Source: Cryptomeria japonica (lineage: Eukaryota > Streptophyta > Pinopsida > Cupressales > Cupressaceae). Taken from it: DNA of 64,000 nt. The notes under the pieces were generated by a model. It did no database searches. It worked only from the letters and a program-made list of their open reading frames with translations, and was not told the DNA's origin. This document shows, in pieces, positions 36,907 to 49,948 of the stretch. Position numbers and translations under genes: made by a program. The DNA lies in assembly GCF_030272615.1 (NCBI RefSeq), contig NC_081415.1:508574873-508638872 (forward strand). Direction: 5' to 3'. Positions within the stretch are counted from its first letter, which is position 1. The number at the start of each line of letters is the position of its first letter.

Positions 36907-38078
36907 TGTATACACCTAAAAATGGTTTGAAGATAATTAATTAAATAAGCAATTATTTAATTAATCCCCCTTCCCAATTTAATTGAATTCGCTAGCTATT
37001 TGATTAAATTCCCCCATTCACCTGCTTATTAATAAATCTAAGGATTTATTTAATAAGTTCATTTCAATAGCTCCCCTTTGATTAATTAATCTGAATTAAT
37101 TAACCCCCCCATTTAATTCATTTCTTCTAATTCCCTAATTATTTAAAATAAATCAATTTATGAGTTGTTGAAAGTTAATTATCCTTTTCCTATTATTTGA
37201 ATTTTTAATTCAAATTCCCCACATGCCTCCTAACTTCTAATCACCTAACCTAACCACCCCCTAAACTAACCCATTCCACCTAATCTTGGGTTTAGCTAAC
37301 CCCATCCTAACCTCCTCATCCTAACCTCCTTATCCTAACCTCATATGAGTTGGATATTCTCCCCTTCAGACACATGGCACTTATGCCACTTTCTCCTCCC
37401 TTGGACACTTGCCCTCTTGTGAGCAAGATTCCTTGATACTTGTCACCACATATATGCCAAATGTCCCTCCCTCCAATCTCTTCTCCAACCTCCTCCATTT
37501 CGACCCTTGATATCTTTAGACTCAATCTCGACCGTTAATTCCTACCACCTCACCCCTAGCCTTGGAAATCCTATAAATATCCCCCATTTTGGAGCACAAA
37601 GGATCCCATCTCATGTCATTTCAAGCATTATTATTATAGACAGATCCCATCTCATATCATCTCAAGCATTGTTATTATAGGCATATCACTTCTTGCATAT
37701 CATTTAAGCATTGTTATTATAGGCAATTGCATTTTAGAGCTAGCTTAATTTGATCATATTCCAATATAATTGTTTTATCATATAGCATAATCAATGCATA
37801 TCATTAGCATAATTAGCTTCTTGGATAAATCTAGCTTAATCATGCATTCATCGAGCTTGCACATCATATCATTTTAAATCCTCCGTCTTGGTGTAGTCAA
37901 GTCACTGGGATTACTCATCTACATCTGAGAGAAAATCCACAATCACATCTCTTAGGAGGCGATAGGTCACTTTGTCATGGTTTATCTTTCATTTGATTTT
38001 AATTTTCTAACCATGTTTGTAATGATCTATTGAGTGTTTGTGTTGTAGTTGCGGGTATCCTACTTCACACACACAACA
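36907..38078 (+). repeat. LTR B, complete 5' LTR of a plus-strand Gypsy element
   Basis: Begins TGTATACACC and ends CACACAACA, 1,172 bp. A promoter-like CTATAAATATCCCCC lies at 37571-37585 with TATAAAT at 37572-37578. A triplicated GCATTRTTATTATAG unit follows at about 37627-37725. The first 330 bp recur at 14164-14497. Confidence 0.75.
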
Positions 38079-38081
38079 TTT

Positions 38082-38100
38082 TGGCGCCCACCATGGGGCC
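38082..38100 (+). promoter_or_regulatory. Primer-binding site downstream of LTR B
   Basis: TGGCGCCCACCATGGGGCC lies three bases after the LTR end. TGGCGCC-type sites are typical of Tat/Athila-related plant Gypsy elements. It fixes the plus orientation. Confidence 0.7.
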
Positions 38101-39836
38101 AAAAATCTAATTTCTTGGCCTCTTTCATCATCAAAACCTTCAATATCATGGGTTTCTATCTGGATCTGCTTTAAAATCTCATACGAGTACCTTTACAGAA
38201 CCGTACGAGTTTCTTTGTGCACTCGTACGGGTATGTGGGAATACTCATACTATCAGGTGAAGATACTCGTATGATTTTCTGCTTCTAGGTTTTCAAAATA
38301 GTTTGCATTTTAAGGGTTTGTGTGCTTCAATTTGGCTATTACTAATGCTAACCCTTGTCTGATTTTGAGTTTTCTAGCAGCCTAAGTGGTTTTTGTAGGA
38401 CGATTTTTGAAGATTACGCTTGCCACAAAAATTCAATTCATCAAAACAACACGATTACTAATGTATTTGTTTTGCAAGTTGCCTAAATGAAGCTCAACCA
38501 AAATTTGTGTCTTCTTAAAGTTTTCTAGGCACACTTAAATTTGCTATTGGTTAATGAACAACCTTGTTTTTTATGCTTGAGAAGTTGTCTAAAAGGTAGG
38601 AGAGTATACTCTTGTCCATTTGGACAATCAGAAATCCCCACCCTTGAAGCACTTCTATGTTTGAGATTTGAATACCTTTAGCGGGCCTGTTACAGTGGGA
38701 AAAAGTAATCACCCTGTGAGAACGACCCAAGTGAGTACAACTAGACCTAAGCTTTGTGACTCACTCTAAAAAATAGGCCTCTTGGGATTAAAGTCTCGGA
38801 GGATGGGATTATTTGAGTTTTCTCTTTTGAGATCTCTCATATCGAACATTTAGTAGGACCTAGTGGTCTCAATCACGCTTGCGTGACTACTTATTTCGGT
38901 ACCTTATTGGGCTATAGGCCTCAATCTCCCTCGCGCAATTGCAAGGGGTAATTCCAAACAGAAATCCTTACTACGAATCCTATGATAGAAGCTACCTAAT
39001 TCACCTCCGAAAGGGGGATAATCTTTGTGCAAGAGAGATAGTAACTCTCCCAAGACACTTGCCATATCGTGCCCCCATTAGCATTTTTAGTCAGATAATA
39101 TGGCATTGAGAATCCATTACATGAGTCTCAGTGGCCGTATTTCGATTAGCTATTGGGTGTGTACCTAAGTTTGCAAGCAAAGGTTTTCTCTCTTAGCCAA
39201 CTTCCTTAGGATTTAGCATGTTGTATTTGAGGTCACTTATCATATCACGTGTTTGCTATGTTTTCATCTCTAAACAAACTCAGACATATAAAACTGGAAA
39301 ACTTAATCAAAACAAAAAACGTCATTGATAAAAAATATGTCAAAGTCAAAATTTTTTCTCTGCTCTGTCCTCAGCCGTACGAGTTTTCTAGTTTGTCGTA
39401 TGAGAAAGCTAGTTTATCATCTCGTTCTATGTTAATTGTCGTACGAGTTAGATTAGTAGAAGATTTTGTGTTATTAGTTGTCATATGGTTTTGTGGGTAT
39501 TATTGTATGAGATTGTGCCTTTGTCGTATGGGTCTATATGAATTATTTTTTGGGACTATTTAAACTATCATACAAATTTTCTATCTCTGTCAGTCCAGAG
39601 CTATCTTATTGCATGTCTTTTTCAGATCTGTCAGGTATGGGTAGCTGGTGAACAAGGAAAATGTACATCTTTGACTTCCACTGGTAGAAAGTTTAAAAAT
39701 TGGTGGAATGGCTTATTTTTATGTTTATTTTAATATCCTAAGCTTGTAGGGATAGATGTGGAAGTTTTCATGTGCGATGATGCCATGAAAGGTTTGATAT
39801 CCCTATGTATCAGACTGAAAAAACTAGTGAGAGGAA
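38101..39836 (+). other. Decayed internal region of the LTR B element
   Basis: No open gag or pol. CGTACGAG/CGTATGAG words recur at 38170-38280 and 39370-39540. It looks like untranslated leader plus decayed sequence. No 3' LTR of this family is seen downstream in the window. Confidence 0.4.
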
Positions 39837-39973
39837 AAAAAATTATATTGTAGAAGGAAAAAGGTTGAATTGCCTAGTGTTTGGTGTTGAAGTGATGTGT
39901 GGTAACCCTACCAAATCAAATACCCTATTGAAGAGTCAAAGGGTGGAAAAAGAAGAAGTATTTTGTTGATTAT
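39837..39973 (+). repeat. 137-bp perfect inverted repeat, left copy
   Basis: Identical, base by base as far as I can read, to the reverse complement of 56032-56168. Flanking bases differ on both sides. Confidence 0.9.
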
Positions 39974-41964
39974 CCTAATAGACCACCTATCATAGTAATG
40001 TTTACTAGTGATATCTATGTTGTAAAGAGAGTTCTAGAGGAAGTCTCTTGCAGTTGTAAGACTAAGAGAATGTTTATAGACCTTGTGTGGGGTCCTCCAA
40101 GTCTAGAGTAAGGAGTTTTAAGCATAGATACATTGATTTGGCCTTTTGACAATCAATGAGGGCAATCCTAATTGTAAAGGACAAGTATGTGTCAATTAAA
40201 GTGAGTGTGGAGATGTTGGAATCCACAAAGTTTTATTTGTTGTGATGTCATAAGCCCCAAAATAGTATGTACACACTATCTTATAATGTTATTGTGAAAC
40301 CCAATGAATGTTCAAGTCTATACCCTTACCTCTGCATCACTACTACTGTTGTTGACTGTAACTTTATAGGGCCCTCCTTGTCTGATCCTTGTTTTGATGG
40401 TCTTAATGCTAGTATTGCTTGGATTGTGGTTTGTTGCAGGAAGAAGGGGAAGTCTTCCCCCCTTCCCCAAACCCCTCTCTATCTTGGCTCAGATGCCTCT
40501 CCCCATCCTTGAGTTGGGTTTGGCATGTTGCAAGTTTGATAGGTTCTTTTTGCCTTTTTGACCTTGGTTTTTTTGGAGTTTGTACCCTTATTTTGTTGTT
40601 TCTTTTATTGCCTATATGTTGTCTCTCTTTTTTCACCCATGGGATATTGTTTACAAATTGATAGCCTTTTGGCTATGTTAAGGGTCAACACTCTTGTTAA
40701 TGTTGCTTTTTTAATCAAAAACAATTTCACAAGTTTGCAAACTTGCCAAAATGGTTCATGTGTTTTCAAAAGTGTCGACAATACAAAGGAAAAGGATGAT
40801 GAAGGTTTCTTCTCTCTTTTTGTTGTTCTTGGTATTTTGTTTTTTTGTTGTTTATTATACAATATCAATATTTACAATAATAATCACAAGGGCTTTACAT
40901 ATAAAGTAAAAAAGCATATTTTTAAAAAATTGACACGATATTATTGAATAACATTTATCTATCATGATTTCTTCTCATTCTTAGTGAAAGTGTTAGTGGT
41001 ACACAGTTGATATTCCTCTATCCATACTACAACTAATTCGTTTTTCCATTGCTAGTGCTTAGTTCATGTGCAAAATTTATCTAATCAAATAGGTTTCAAA
41101 GAAGAAAAAAAATCTCATACCCAACAAAGCATTTTATAACACAAAGAAACAAAGATATGAAACATATTCACCTCCCAAAATAAAGTAACTATGGTTATAA
41201 AGCACATAGGTAGCTTAAATATAGAAATCATATCATATACTTCAAAAATTTGTGCACACCTTTCCTAGGGAAATTAGGGTTTTCTCTTGTAGATATTGCT
41301 TCTCTCTTTCTGTTGTTCTTTGTGTTATTTTTTCTATGCTTTAGTAATAGGCATACAAGATCAATTTATTTGTACTATTAATTACAAGATATTTACATAT
41401 AAAGTAAAAAACACAATTTTGCATTTACACTTTTAATCACAAGGCCTTTAGATATAAAGTAGAAAGCACTTTTTTTAACAAAATTGACAAAATATGCATG
41501 AACAATAAGGTTCATGATGTCAAAATTAGAATTTGTTTATACATTATTTTTATAATTCTTTTGATATCAAGAATTTGAATGCAATCTGTGTGTCATAATT
41601 TATATATCATATATTCTATTAAGAACATTTAATTTCACATATGCATGCTCAAAAGACGTATTTTACATAATTTTGGGAAGTCCTACCTTCAAGGGTAACA
41701 TATCCTAAATAAAATAGTCAATCAAGCTTTCCTACATATCTTGAACTTTTAAAGACTAACAATGAATAAATGCGAGAGAACTATAAAATTTAAGGTGGGA
41801 ATCACATATGGGATTATGAAAGTTTACCATTGTGTTATAATAGATCACTATTCCCAATCATAGTGGCAAATAAGTGATTTCTTATCAAATTTTTAAAGCT
41901 AGGAAGCTTTTACTATTTGGACGACTTTACATGGAGCACAAGTTTTTAAACTTCAAATTCTTAA
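39974..41964. other. Noncoding, with possible LINE tail and diverged duplication
   Basis: 40420-40735 has the look of a plant LINE 3' tail (CCTTTTGGCTATGTTAAGGG, then TTTTTTAATCAAAAACA), low certainty. Segments 40804-40935 and 41289-41480 are diverged copies (TTCTCTCTTTYTGTTGTTCT, TTTACATATAAAGTAAAAAA). Short ORFs at 40267-40947 match no family that I know. Confidence 0.35.
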
Positions 41965-42430
41965 GTATTATTATGAGTATGATCACCTTGGCCATATCCA
42001 TCAAAGAGCCAAAAAGGGGCCTTTTCACTTCAATGGTGGGTGAATTAGGGAAAAGAAGTAGGGCTTTAAAGGATTCTTTTTGCTCCCAACACAAAAGACA
42101 ATATCAAAGGGGATCATTCTTAAAGACGACTACAAAAAGGGTATGAAAGCAAGTATACTTAGAGATTGAACAAATTCAATCTTTCTATTATATAGACAAA
42201 TATAACAAGAGTTCATTTCTAACAACAACTACAAAAAGGATATGAAAGCATGCATAAATAGAGATTTGAACTTCAGTCTTTCCATTATGTAAACAAATAT
42301 TAAAGGGGGCTATTCCAGAAAACAATTAGAAAAAGAGTATGAAAGCATGTATAATTAGAATTTTTTAACTTCAATATCTTTCCATTATGTAGACAAGGAG
42401 GAATTTGATCTTGAAATAAAGTGATGTAGC
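41965..42430. repeat. Dispersed repeat, copy 2 (partner at 7311-7790)
   Basis: Same block order and orientation as 7311-7790. The two copies are clearly diverged, with small indels. Confidence 0.7.
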
Positions 42431-43282
42431 CATAACCAGTAAAACCCTCAAAAGAGAATCAACCAGCTTATGAAGCAAGATAAACACAAGGAAAGCAACA
42501 AGAAAACATAACAAGATTACAGAAACAGATCATATTATTGCCTTAGAACTTTTGGCAACCAACCAGTTATCATCATACAATCATCAAAGAACATCCGGTA
42601 GTTAACCGGTTACATGTAGGCTTCAAGCCAGATACAATCCAACCGAGACTCTATGAATCAACTGGATCACAAAATGCGAATCTCAATCCTTATTCTCAAT
42701 TCTACTTTTTTTGCCTCTACAAATGATTACATAATAACATATTTTACCCACCAGAACATATCTGGGTCGACCTCACAAGATTGCATTTACCAATGGAGGA
42801 AAATGAAATGTGTAACTAGGCCAGCCCTAAGAATGAAAGAAATTTTCTAGAAAATAACAACAAAGAGGTGCAGTTCAGTAGGAAGGTCAGCCACATGCCG
42901 AAGAACATCATACACACCCCAAAATAGATCCACACGCCAATAATCACTTTGGTAATGAAGGAAAGTCAACCGATAAGCACAAGAACTATCCCGGAACCCA
43001 GAAATAGTCAACTAGAAGTGATAACTGATCGGAAAAGAACCCAAATGAATTGGAAATTTGGAATTAAGCACATGAACCAACTTGAAAACCGAAAATATGA
43101 TTTGCCACCAAAAGAAAGCAACTATCGGTACCATTCGGTAAAAACATAGAAAACTGCACAATGAACTAGACAAGAATAAAATTGAAAGGAAATATTTTTG
43201 GTTGATGCAAGATTTCTCATCGAACGAGGATTTTCCTGCATCAGACACCCTAGGTAGGAAAATATGTTCCATGTGCGGCAAC
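42431..43282 (-). other. Noncoding 3' part of Gypsy element C
   Basis: Downstream of the protease region on the minus strand. Rich in CCGGT/ACCGGTT words; no RT or integrase traces found. Confidence 0.4.
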
Positions 43283-44120
43283 TCATGAACTTCTAAAAGG
43301 ATTCAGAATAAAGACCCCATGCTCATTTTTGATCCAAACATCTTCCTTTTCTGCCAGCCTCTTCTTTAGCTCCTCCGATGCCTCAACCGACTTCTCTAAC
43401 CCCCGACTCTCTTTGCTTATCTTCCTTTGCTTCAGATCTACACATTGTCTCTGTTTATTGTTTTCCTCCTTCTCCAACTCTAATTTGTTTCTACCACAAG
43501 ATTTCATCTGGTTTGTCATCATAAGTTCTCTATCATCCGATTTCATTTGTCCATCAGGCTCATCTATCAAATCCTTCTGCAAACTCATGTCATCCTCCGG
43601 TATAACCTCTGCAACTGGTTCTATTAGATCTTTCTGCAAACCTTCTGATATAACCTCTGCAATCAGTTACTCAGTACTATAACCTTTTTCAAGACTTAGA
43701 TTCTTCACCTCCTTTTCTTTCTCCTTCAAAGAAATCAATGTGAACTTCTACCCATCTTTCTCAATAGTGATTAGGTTTCTTATACAGTCATAAATAGCTC
43801 CTCTATCAAACTGCCAAGGTCTTCCCAAAAACACGTGATAATCACTCATAGATACAACATCACACAAAACCTCATCTTTAAAAGGCTCAATATTAAAATT
43901 CACCAAACATTGTTCCTTTACTTTTATCTTTTGATCATCTTGTAACTAACTCACCACATAAGGACAAGGATACTCAAACCTCTTTAATCCAAGCTTCACA
44001 ACCATCTCCTCAGATACCAAATTATCGGTACTCCCGGTATCCACAATAACCTTGCAACACTTACCACCTAATTTACACACAATCTGAAAAAGACTCTTCC
44101 TCTAAGTAGATTCGGTATCC
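43283..44120 (-). pseudogene. Element C: protease region and acidic-basic C-terminus
   Basis: Piecewise translation from about 44110 gives CCKVIVDTGSTDNLVS with an intact D-T-G, then DVVSMSDYHVFLGRPWQFD, the Gypsy retropepsin pattern. Stops and shifts break it. The last open part, 43639-43283 (118 codons), is Lys/Glu-rich (LEKEENNKQRQCVDLKQRK). It ends in a stop with no pol beyond, so the element carried only gag and protease. Confidence 0.7.
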
Positions 44121-45126
44121 TTTCTTTTGAACATAAGGGATTCTCCTTGCTTCACTGCACAGTCAGATTTGATACCTTCACCTTTCGGTTCCTCATTTGC
44201 CATAGAACTTATTGCCATTCCCTACTTACATTAATAGAATCTATGTCCGGTTTCTCCACACTTGAAACATTTGCCAGGGAATTCTCTACCGGTACTGCTA
44301 CTGCCTTTCCTTTGTGTTTTTTGTTCCGGTTCTTTACTCCACTTAGGTTCCGATTCATCTTCCTCAACTGATTTCTTCATACTATCACTCATCTACCCCT
44401 TGAATTTCTCCTGCCCTCTAGGGTTATTTGGTTGTCTTCTTCTCATCTTCTCCTCATCCTTCAAAGCATATTGGTAAGCTTCCTCAATTGTGGAAACCCT
44501 CAACATACTTATCTCATCCTGAATGTTAAATGCAAGTCCATTTATGTACCTTGCCACCTTTTCTCTCTCCATCTCTTTATGTCCAGATGTAATCATCACC
44601 TTATAGAATTCCTCAGTGTACTCCTTCATAGTCATGTTTCTCTGTTTCAAGTTCTGCAACTTCTTGAACAATTCCAACTCATAGTCTCCTGGTATGAACT
44701 TGGCCTTTAATCTTGCAACCATTTGTCTCCGTCGAGTGATCTTCATTTCACCATTATTCACTTTGTCTTTTTGTATTTCCTTGGACACCATAAGGCAACA
44801 TGCTCTTTCAACTTAGTATGTACCAACCAGACTCTTTGCAAGTCCTTGACATCCTCAAACTCAAAGTAGTCCTCCAACTCTCCGATCCAATCAATAAGAT
44901 CCTCCGGGTTCAGTGTTCTAGAAAAGTTTGAAACCTCCACTTTAAGAACTTTACTCACTTGCGCCACTGCTTTTAGGAATCTTTCGTCTCTTCCATCTTC
45001 TGGTACTTCAACTTCTTCTTCAAGCTCTTGACCGGCTTCTTCATATTCATCCTCAGATTCAGGGTTTCTCTGCAAACCAACCAAAGCATTTTGGATTTCG
45101 TTCCTCACTTCATTCTTGAAGTCTTC
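44121..45126 (-). pseudogene. Element C: Gypsy gag, main part
   Basis: The frame 45108-44758 begins RNEIQNALVGLQRNPE and carries a Glu-rich stretch and DWIGELEDYFEFEDV. A frameshift near 44790 leads to 44791-44393 with FIPGDYELELFKKLQNLKQR and VARYINGLAFNIQDEI, the Retrotrans_gag core. A zinc knuckle CFKCGETGHRFY-x-C follows near 44240-44280, with a stop just before its last Cys. It resembles element A gag but is clearly a different family. The N-terminal codons are separated from it by the insertion at 45127-55863. Confidence 0.8.
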
Positions 45127-46639
45127 TGTAGTACCCCTGGCCTAATCAATTTCTAATCTCGGTTTGACCTTGGTTAGTGTATTTTAATATAATGATTATA
45201 GTCAGATGTTTTGATTTAGTGCATAGCTGTTGAAGTGGTTTTCGCACCAGTTTTTATGCAAGCTGATTAATTCTCCTATTTCGTGTTATTATCTCGAGCT
45301 AACACGTTCATTAAGTTTATATATGTATGCATGTATGACTCTTGGTTGCAGGAGATTTCAGGTACAGTGCCACATGGGTGCGAGGTTCGTCTCCACCGGA
45401 ATTTGCAGGTTTGAGTGTACCTCTTTAATCCTTAGAGTTGGATTAGGTGGTCGTAAGACCCAAGTTTGACCATATTCATGCTCAAGTGAGCATCGTCAGT
45501 CATCGTCGGTATTCTCTTTTGGTTGGGTTTGCGAGTCGTCTATCTGGTTGACCTTCTTGGTTTGCGTGTTTGGTGTGTATGGTTAAATTGAGTAATTAAT
45601 CCTGAATCTTTAATTTGATTAAATATGTGTTGTGCATTAAAGATTAATGGACTAAATTAAACAGGGCTTCTTTATGCGATTATCGTTAAATTGAATTGCT
45701 TGATTTAAATTGGGAGCAAGTTCAATTAAATAGTTAATTTTAATATTAAATGTATTTTGCTTATGCTTATGAAAGGAAAGTTTTGAATTTAATTGCAATA
45801 GAATTAATTGTATTCTACTGGCTTTTTAAATTAGAAAGCTTAATTTCAGTTAATTGAGAAAATCAATTTTAAATTGAAAATCAAGTAAATATATTGATAT
45901 AGTTGGAAAATTATGATTTTTGGGATTTATTTTAAATAAAAATTTTAATTCCAAAAATAAAATTTTTGGTCAAACAACTCCCATTTAACCTAGACTTTTG
46001 GAAAAATATGGGAGGTTGAATTTCTTTGGAAAATATTTAGGGTGGAAAAATTTGGGGGTTTTGGGAGGAGAAGGAAATTCTTGAGCTGGAGAATTGGGCT
46101 CTTCTTCAATCTTGCCAGGATTGCTTAACCAAGTAGGCCTTTGGTTAATTTCATTGGTTTCTTTGTTTAAAAAAAAACATATTGTTTTTGGTGTTTTGTA
46201 GAAATCTAGTTGTGATTGTAAATAATCTCTTATTTTGTGGAAAATGGAAGAGTGCCTCGAAATCACATACTCAAACTCTCCTTGCTCTCATATCAAACCT
46301 CCAGATGTCAGTTGTGTTTGTATAACTGGTTCTCAAAAATTAAAACCGAGTATTGGGGTTTGGCTGTTCTTGAGGAAATTTGTTTAAAACTCCAATAAAT
46401 CTTCTTTTAAATAAGTTTTAAATTGAATTTTAGTTTGGGGATTTGGCAGATTTAATGTTAAATATGTGTAAATCAATCTTACCTTGCCATGATGGTGTTT
46501 GATTGAAAGAAATTTTTCCTTATCTGGGTATTTGAAAAATGTGAGAAAACCATGCTGTTGAAAAATTTGTTTTAAGTCTTTGGGAGACTGACTGTGTTTT
46601 TAATTACAAAAAAATAATATAAATTAAAAAAAAAATCAA

Positions 46640-46830
46640 AAAAATCAAACCCCCCACGTGGCAGAGTTTCCCCCACAACGTGGAGGGGGGTTTGGGCGTG
46701 CTCCAAGGGTAGCATCGCTGCCCTTGGCAGCACTTGCTACCTTTGGGTAGCAGCGCTGCCTAAGGGCAGTGTGCACTACCAAGCGGGGGGGGGCATGTGG
46801 GGGTCCACATGGGTACCCTTTCCCCCCAAT
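46640..46830. other. GC-rich island with hairpins inside insertion D
   Basis: In otherwise AT-rich DNA this block contains CCACGTGGC, CCACAACGTGG, and GCTGCCCTTGGCAGC (perfect stem GCTGCC/GGCAGC), with related GTAGCAGCGCTGCC units. It could be an LTR regulatory segment. Inference only. Confidence 0.45.
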
Positions 46831-48335
46831 GCTTTTATTATTATTTTTTCGTAAAAAGAAAATGTTTTTTTTAATATATTTTTTTAAATTAAAAAAAATA
46901 CAATAATAATTTAATATTATTAAATGTAATTTTAATTAAGTTTTTAATTATGATTAATATTTTAATTAAGTTTTTAATTATGATGAAATATTCATTAAGT
47001 AATAAATTATGATTAATTTGTTATTAATTATTTGTATAATGGAAAATGTACATTAATTAATATTCAAATTCTATTTTATTAGTAATGAATATTTTTCTAA
47101 TTAAATACTTGATTTGTTAATATTGGTTTTTGATTATTAATTTGTTATATTTTATTAATCATGGATTAATAAAGATATATATTAATTAATAGTTAATTTT
47201 GGTAATTTTCTATATATGCATGAGGAAATAATTGTTAAGTAAGGAATGGACTATCTTTAATTGGATTCCTTATATGTCTATGTTTCCTTGATCCGTATAG
47301 TTTAACTTGGTTCTGAAAAGACAAATTTGGAGGAATTATTTTGAACCAATATGACAATGATGTTTTAATTGAAGATTAAATATCATATTTAGTCGGTTAA
47401 TGGTTGTTTAATTATATTCATGTGAAATTGGTTTAAGAACTCATAATGGCATATTTCTGTATGTTCGATGCAAATGAACCTTAGAGAGTTAGAAAACCAA
47501 GAACAACCTGTACCTAAATGAGGTAGATAACTGCAATCTAACTTAGATCATTTAGAAAACTTGATCGACATTTAATGTTTAAATCATTTCGGAAAAGATT
47601 GTATCTGCTGGTTATTGCCTATGCGAGTTTAATTTCTGTATTCGCTTTTGCTGAAGTAATGGCAAGCCTTGCTTTGTTTGATTGGACCCTATCGTATCGT
47701 TGATTTGGGTACCTATTTCCGTCCTCGATCTCGAGTTTGACTGTTATTTGTTGTGATGTTGTATTGGTCATATTCTTTATGTGGGTGTCGAATGATGATT
47801 CGTGGTTGACCATAGTTGGTCAGGTCTCTAGTTAGAGTACCGTCAGTAAGTGTACCTCTTTTGAGTTGTGTTTGACCAAATGGTTGTTCCCTCCCTTTTG
47901 AACTTCGTTTGCTTGACCATGTGTATTCCTTGGTTTCTGAGGTCGCTTGAGTATAGTCTAGTGTCGTATGGGAAGTGGCTTTCGATTGGTGGCCGTGCCC
48001 AAAGTGGCTGCTGGGTAACCCATCGAAAGTGAGCCTAATAAGTGATAACCTAACAGTAGATTAGAATGTTAATCTCTAAGTAAGATAATTGTGCCTCACA
48101 CATGGGATGAGTGCTAACACAGACTCGACATGCTATGAGAAGGCCTGAAATGACAAACCATCATCCTTGTCTTCACGAGAGGATGTGTGGGTCCACATGA
48201 GGCTTGGATGGGCCGAAGGTTTGGACTAGGTGGCCAAGGTAACCCAGTGTATGGGGCCGGAACCTATGAAGACCTGCCATGGTAACCATACCAGGTTGTG
48301 TGATGACACTTGTCCTTACGTTCGCTAGTGTGTTG

Positions 48336-48976
48336 TGTTAGTGTAGGTTTTTTATTTTCCTTATGTTAGGGGGTATTTATTTTTCCTACACATATATTAT
48401 TTAAACTTGCTTAGGTTAATAGGAGTGGTTTGTATGAGGACACGTGGTGAAATACTTTAGCTACATGTGTAACTCTCCACCTCACATAGGTAGTTGAGTT
48501 ACACACCCTCTTTTGGCTTGTTGTGCCACCTCTCATAACCACTATTTTGTCATTTCCTAAGTGGGTTATGGGGTAGTTGGGTTTCACACCCTCTTTTGGC
48601 CTTATGTGCCAACTTTCTCGACTCCTTTTTTGTCTTCATGTAAGGAGGGTATGCCACATGTTTTGACATTTACCAAGAAGGTAAAACCTCCCACTTTTTA
48701 TGGGGAATATGAGTTAAAGCACCCCTTGGATGTATATGCTTATATTTTACTATATAATAAGCATTATACTCTCACCTTCACTAGTTAAGTTAGTGGAGTG
48801 ATAGCTCGGTGAGAGTCTTCTCCAAATTCTCCTCTTTGTCTCTATTTCTCTCTCATATTGAAATTATCTTCATTCAGCTATTTTGATCTTCGATCATCCA
48901 TTGTGTGAGGAGTTGCATGTGATCTACGACCGACAGTAGATCTTGGCTCGATTCTCGCTTCTCGTAGAATCTCAAA
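48336..48976 (+). repeat. Copia 5' LTR
   Basis: Starts TGTTAGTGTAGG and ends ATCTCAAA. It contains CTCTTTTGGCYTTRTGTGCC-type internal duplicates (around 48510 and 48590). Confidence 0.9.
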
Positions 48977-48989
48977 TGGTATCAGAGCC
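48977..48989 (+). promoter_or_regulatory. Copia primer-binding site (initiator Met tRNA)
   Basis: TGGTATCAGAGCC directly after the 5' LTR. Confidence 0.95.
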
Positions 48990-49948
48990 TATTGTCTGGT
49001 ATAGCTCATTGCTTTTTTTTATTTATTTGAGGGATTTGAGACTTTTATATAGCTAATATTTTCCTTAAAAACTAAGTATGCTCTTCTCCTGCATTCTCAT
49101 GTGATCTGGAGAATCAGAACAATTTAAAGGAAAATAACTTCTAGTTAAATCTGGTTTACATGCATGTGTTCTTATAAGATCTGGGTGATTGCAGCTTTGT
49201 GGTAATATTGGAAGCTTAATAAGAATTTCTAGAGTGTCCATAAGGCTTGAAAAAGTCAAAAGTGACTTTTACTTCACCAAAATCAGAGTTTGGAGGACAC
49301 AGTAAAAAATTTTTGTTCACTTTGACAAAAAACGATTTCTGGGTTTTCTTCCCAGCATCAAAATTTTTTTTGGGTTTTGGATGGTATTTCCAGAAAATTA
49401 ATAAATTTTGCAAAAATTGAGCTTGAATAGGGCCTAAGCCATTTTTCTATTAGGGAAATTCAGCAACATTTCTTAAAAGTTGCACAACTTTTGCCTCGGG
49501 TGTTAGATTTTTGCAAACAAATACTTGACAGAAAGCTGGAAATGAGCACTCTCCATTATTCTAGGTCTAATAGAAATTTTTTGCCTTTTTCTATCAGATA
49601 TTAAAGGTTGTATCAGCTGCTCTTTTTCTCTTCAATTGGTCATATTTTTCTCCTCACAACTCTGTTTTTCAAAAACTAATAGTTGTTGGAAAGGTATTGA
49701 GATAAATTAAGCAGTTATAAGGTTAATTTGTTTCAGATCTTGTCTCAAATTATGTGTATTTAAAATCTCTATTGGTTTCTTAAAAGAATTGTAATCTGAT
49801 AAAAAGCCTTGTAAATGCACTAATTATAAAGTGCCAACCTTGTAATATTTGGGGGGGTGATTTCTGAGACTAGTGAAAAGGGGGGGTGTCTCTTGTGCCT
49901 TCTTTCTTGCACTTTTCCTGATTCTTTGCAATCTTCTTTTCCACTATC
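48990..49948 (+). other. Copia untranslated leader
   Basis: About 960 bp between primer site and gag with no supported coding sequence. It contains two short G runs near 49850-49890. Confidence 0.7.

Noticed and set aside
40267-40512. 81-codon ORF as a host gene
   Set aside because: No recognisable domain, no clear exon context; the 3' side resembles a LINE tail.
48977-48989. A tRNA gene at the TGGTATCAGAGCC sites
   Set aside because: These are primer-binding sites next to LTRs; no cloverleaf surrounds them.
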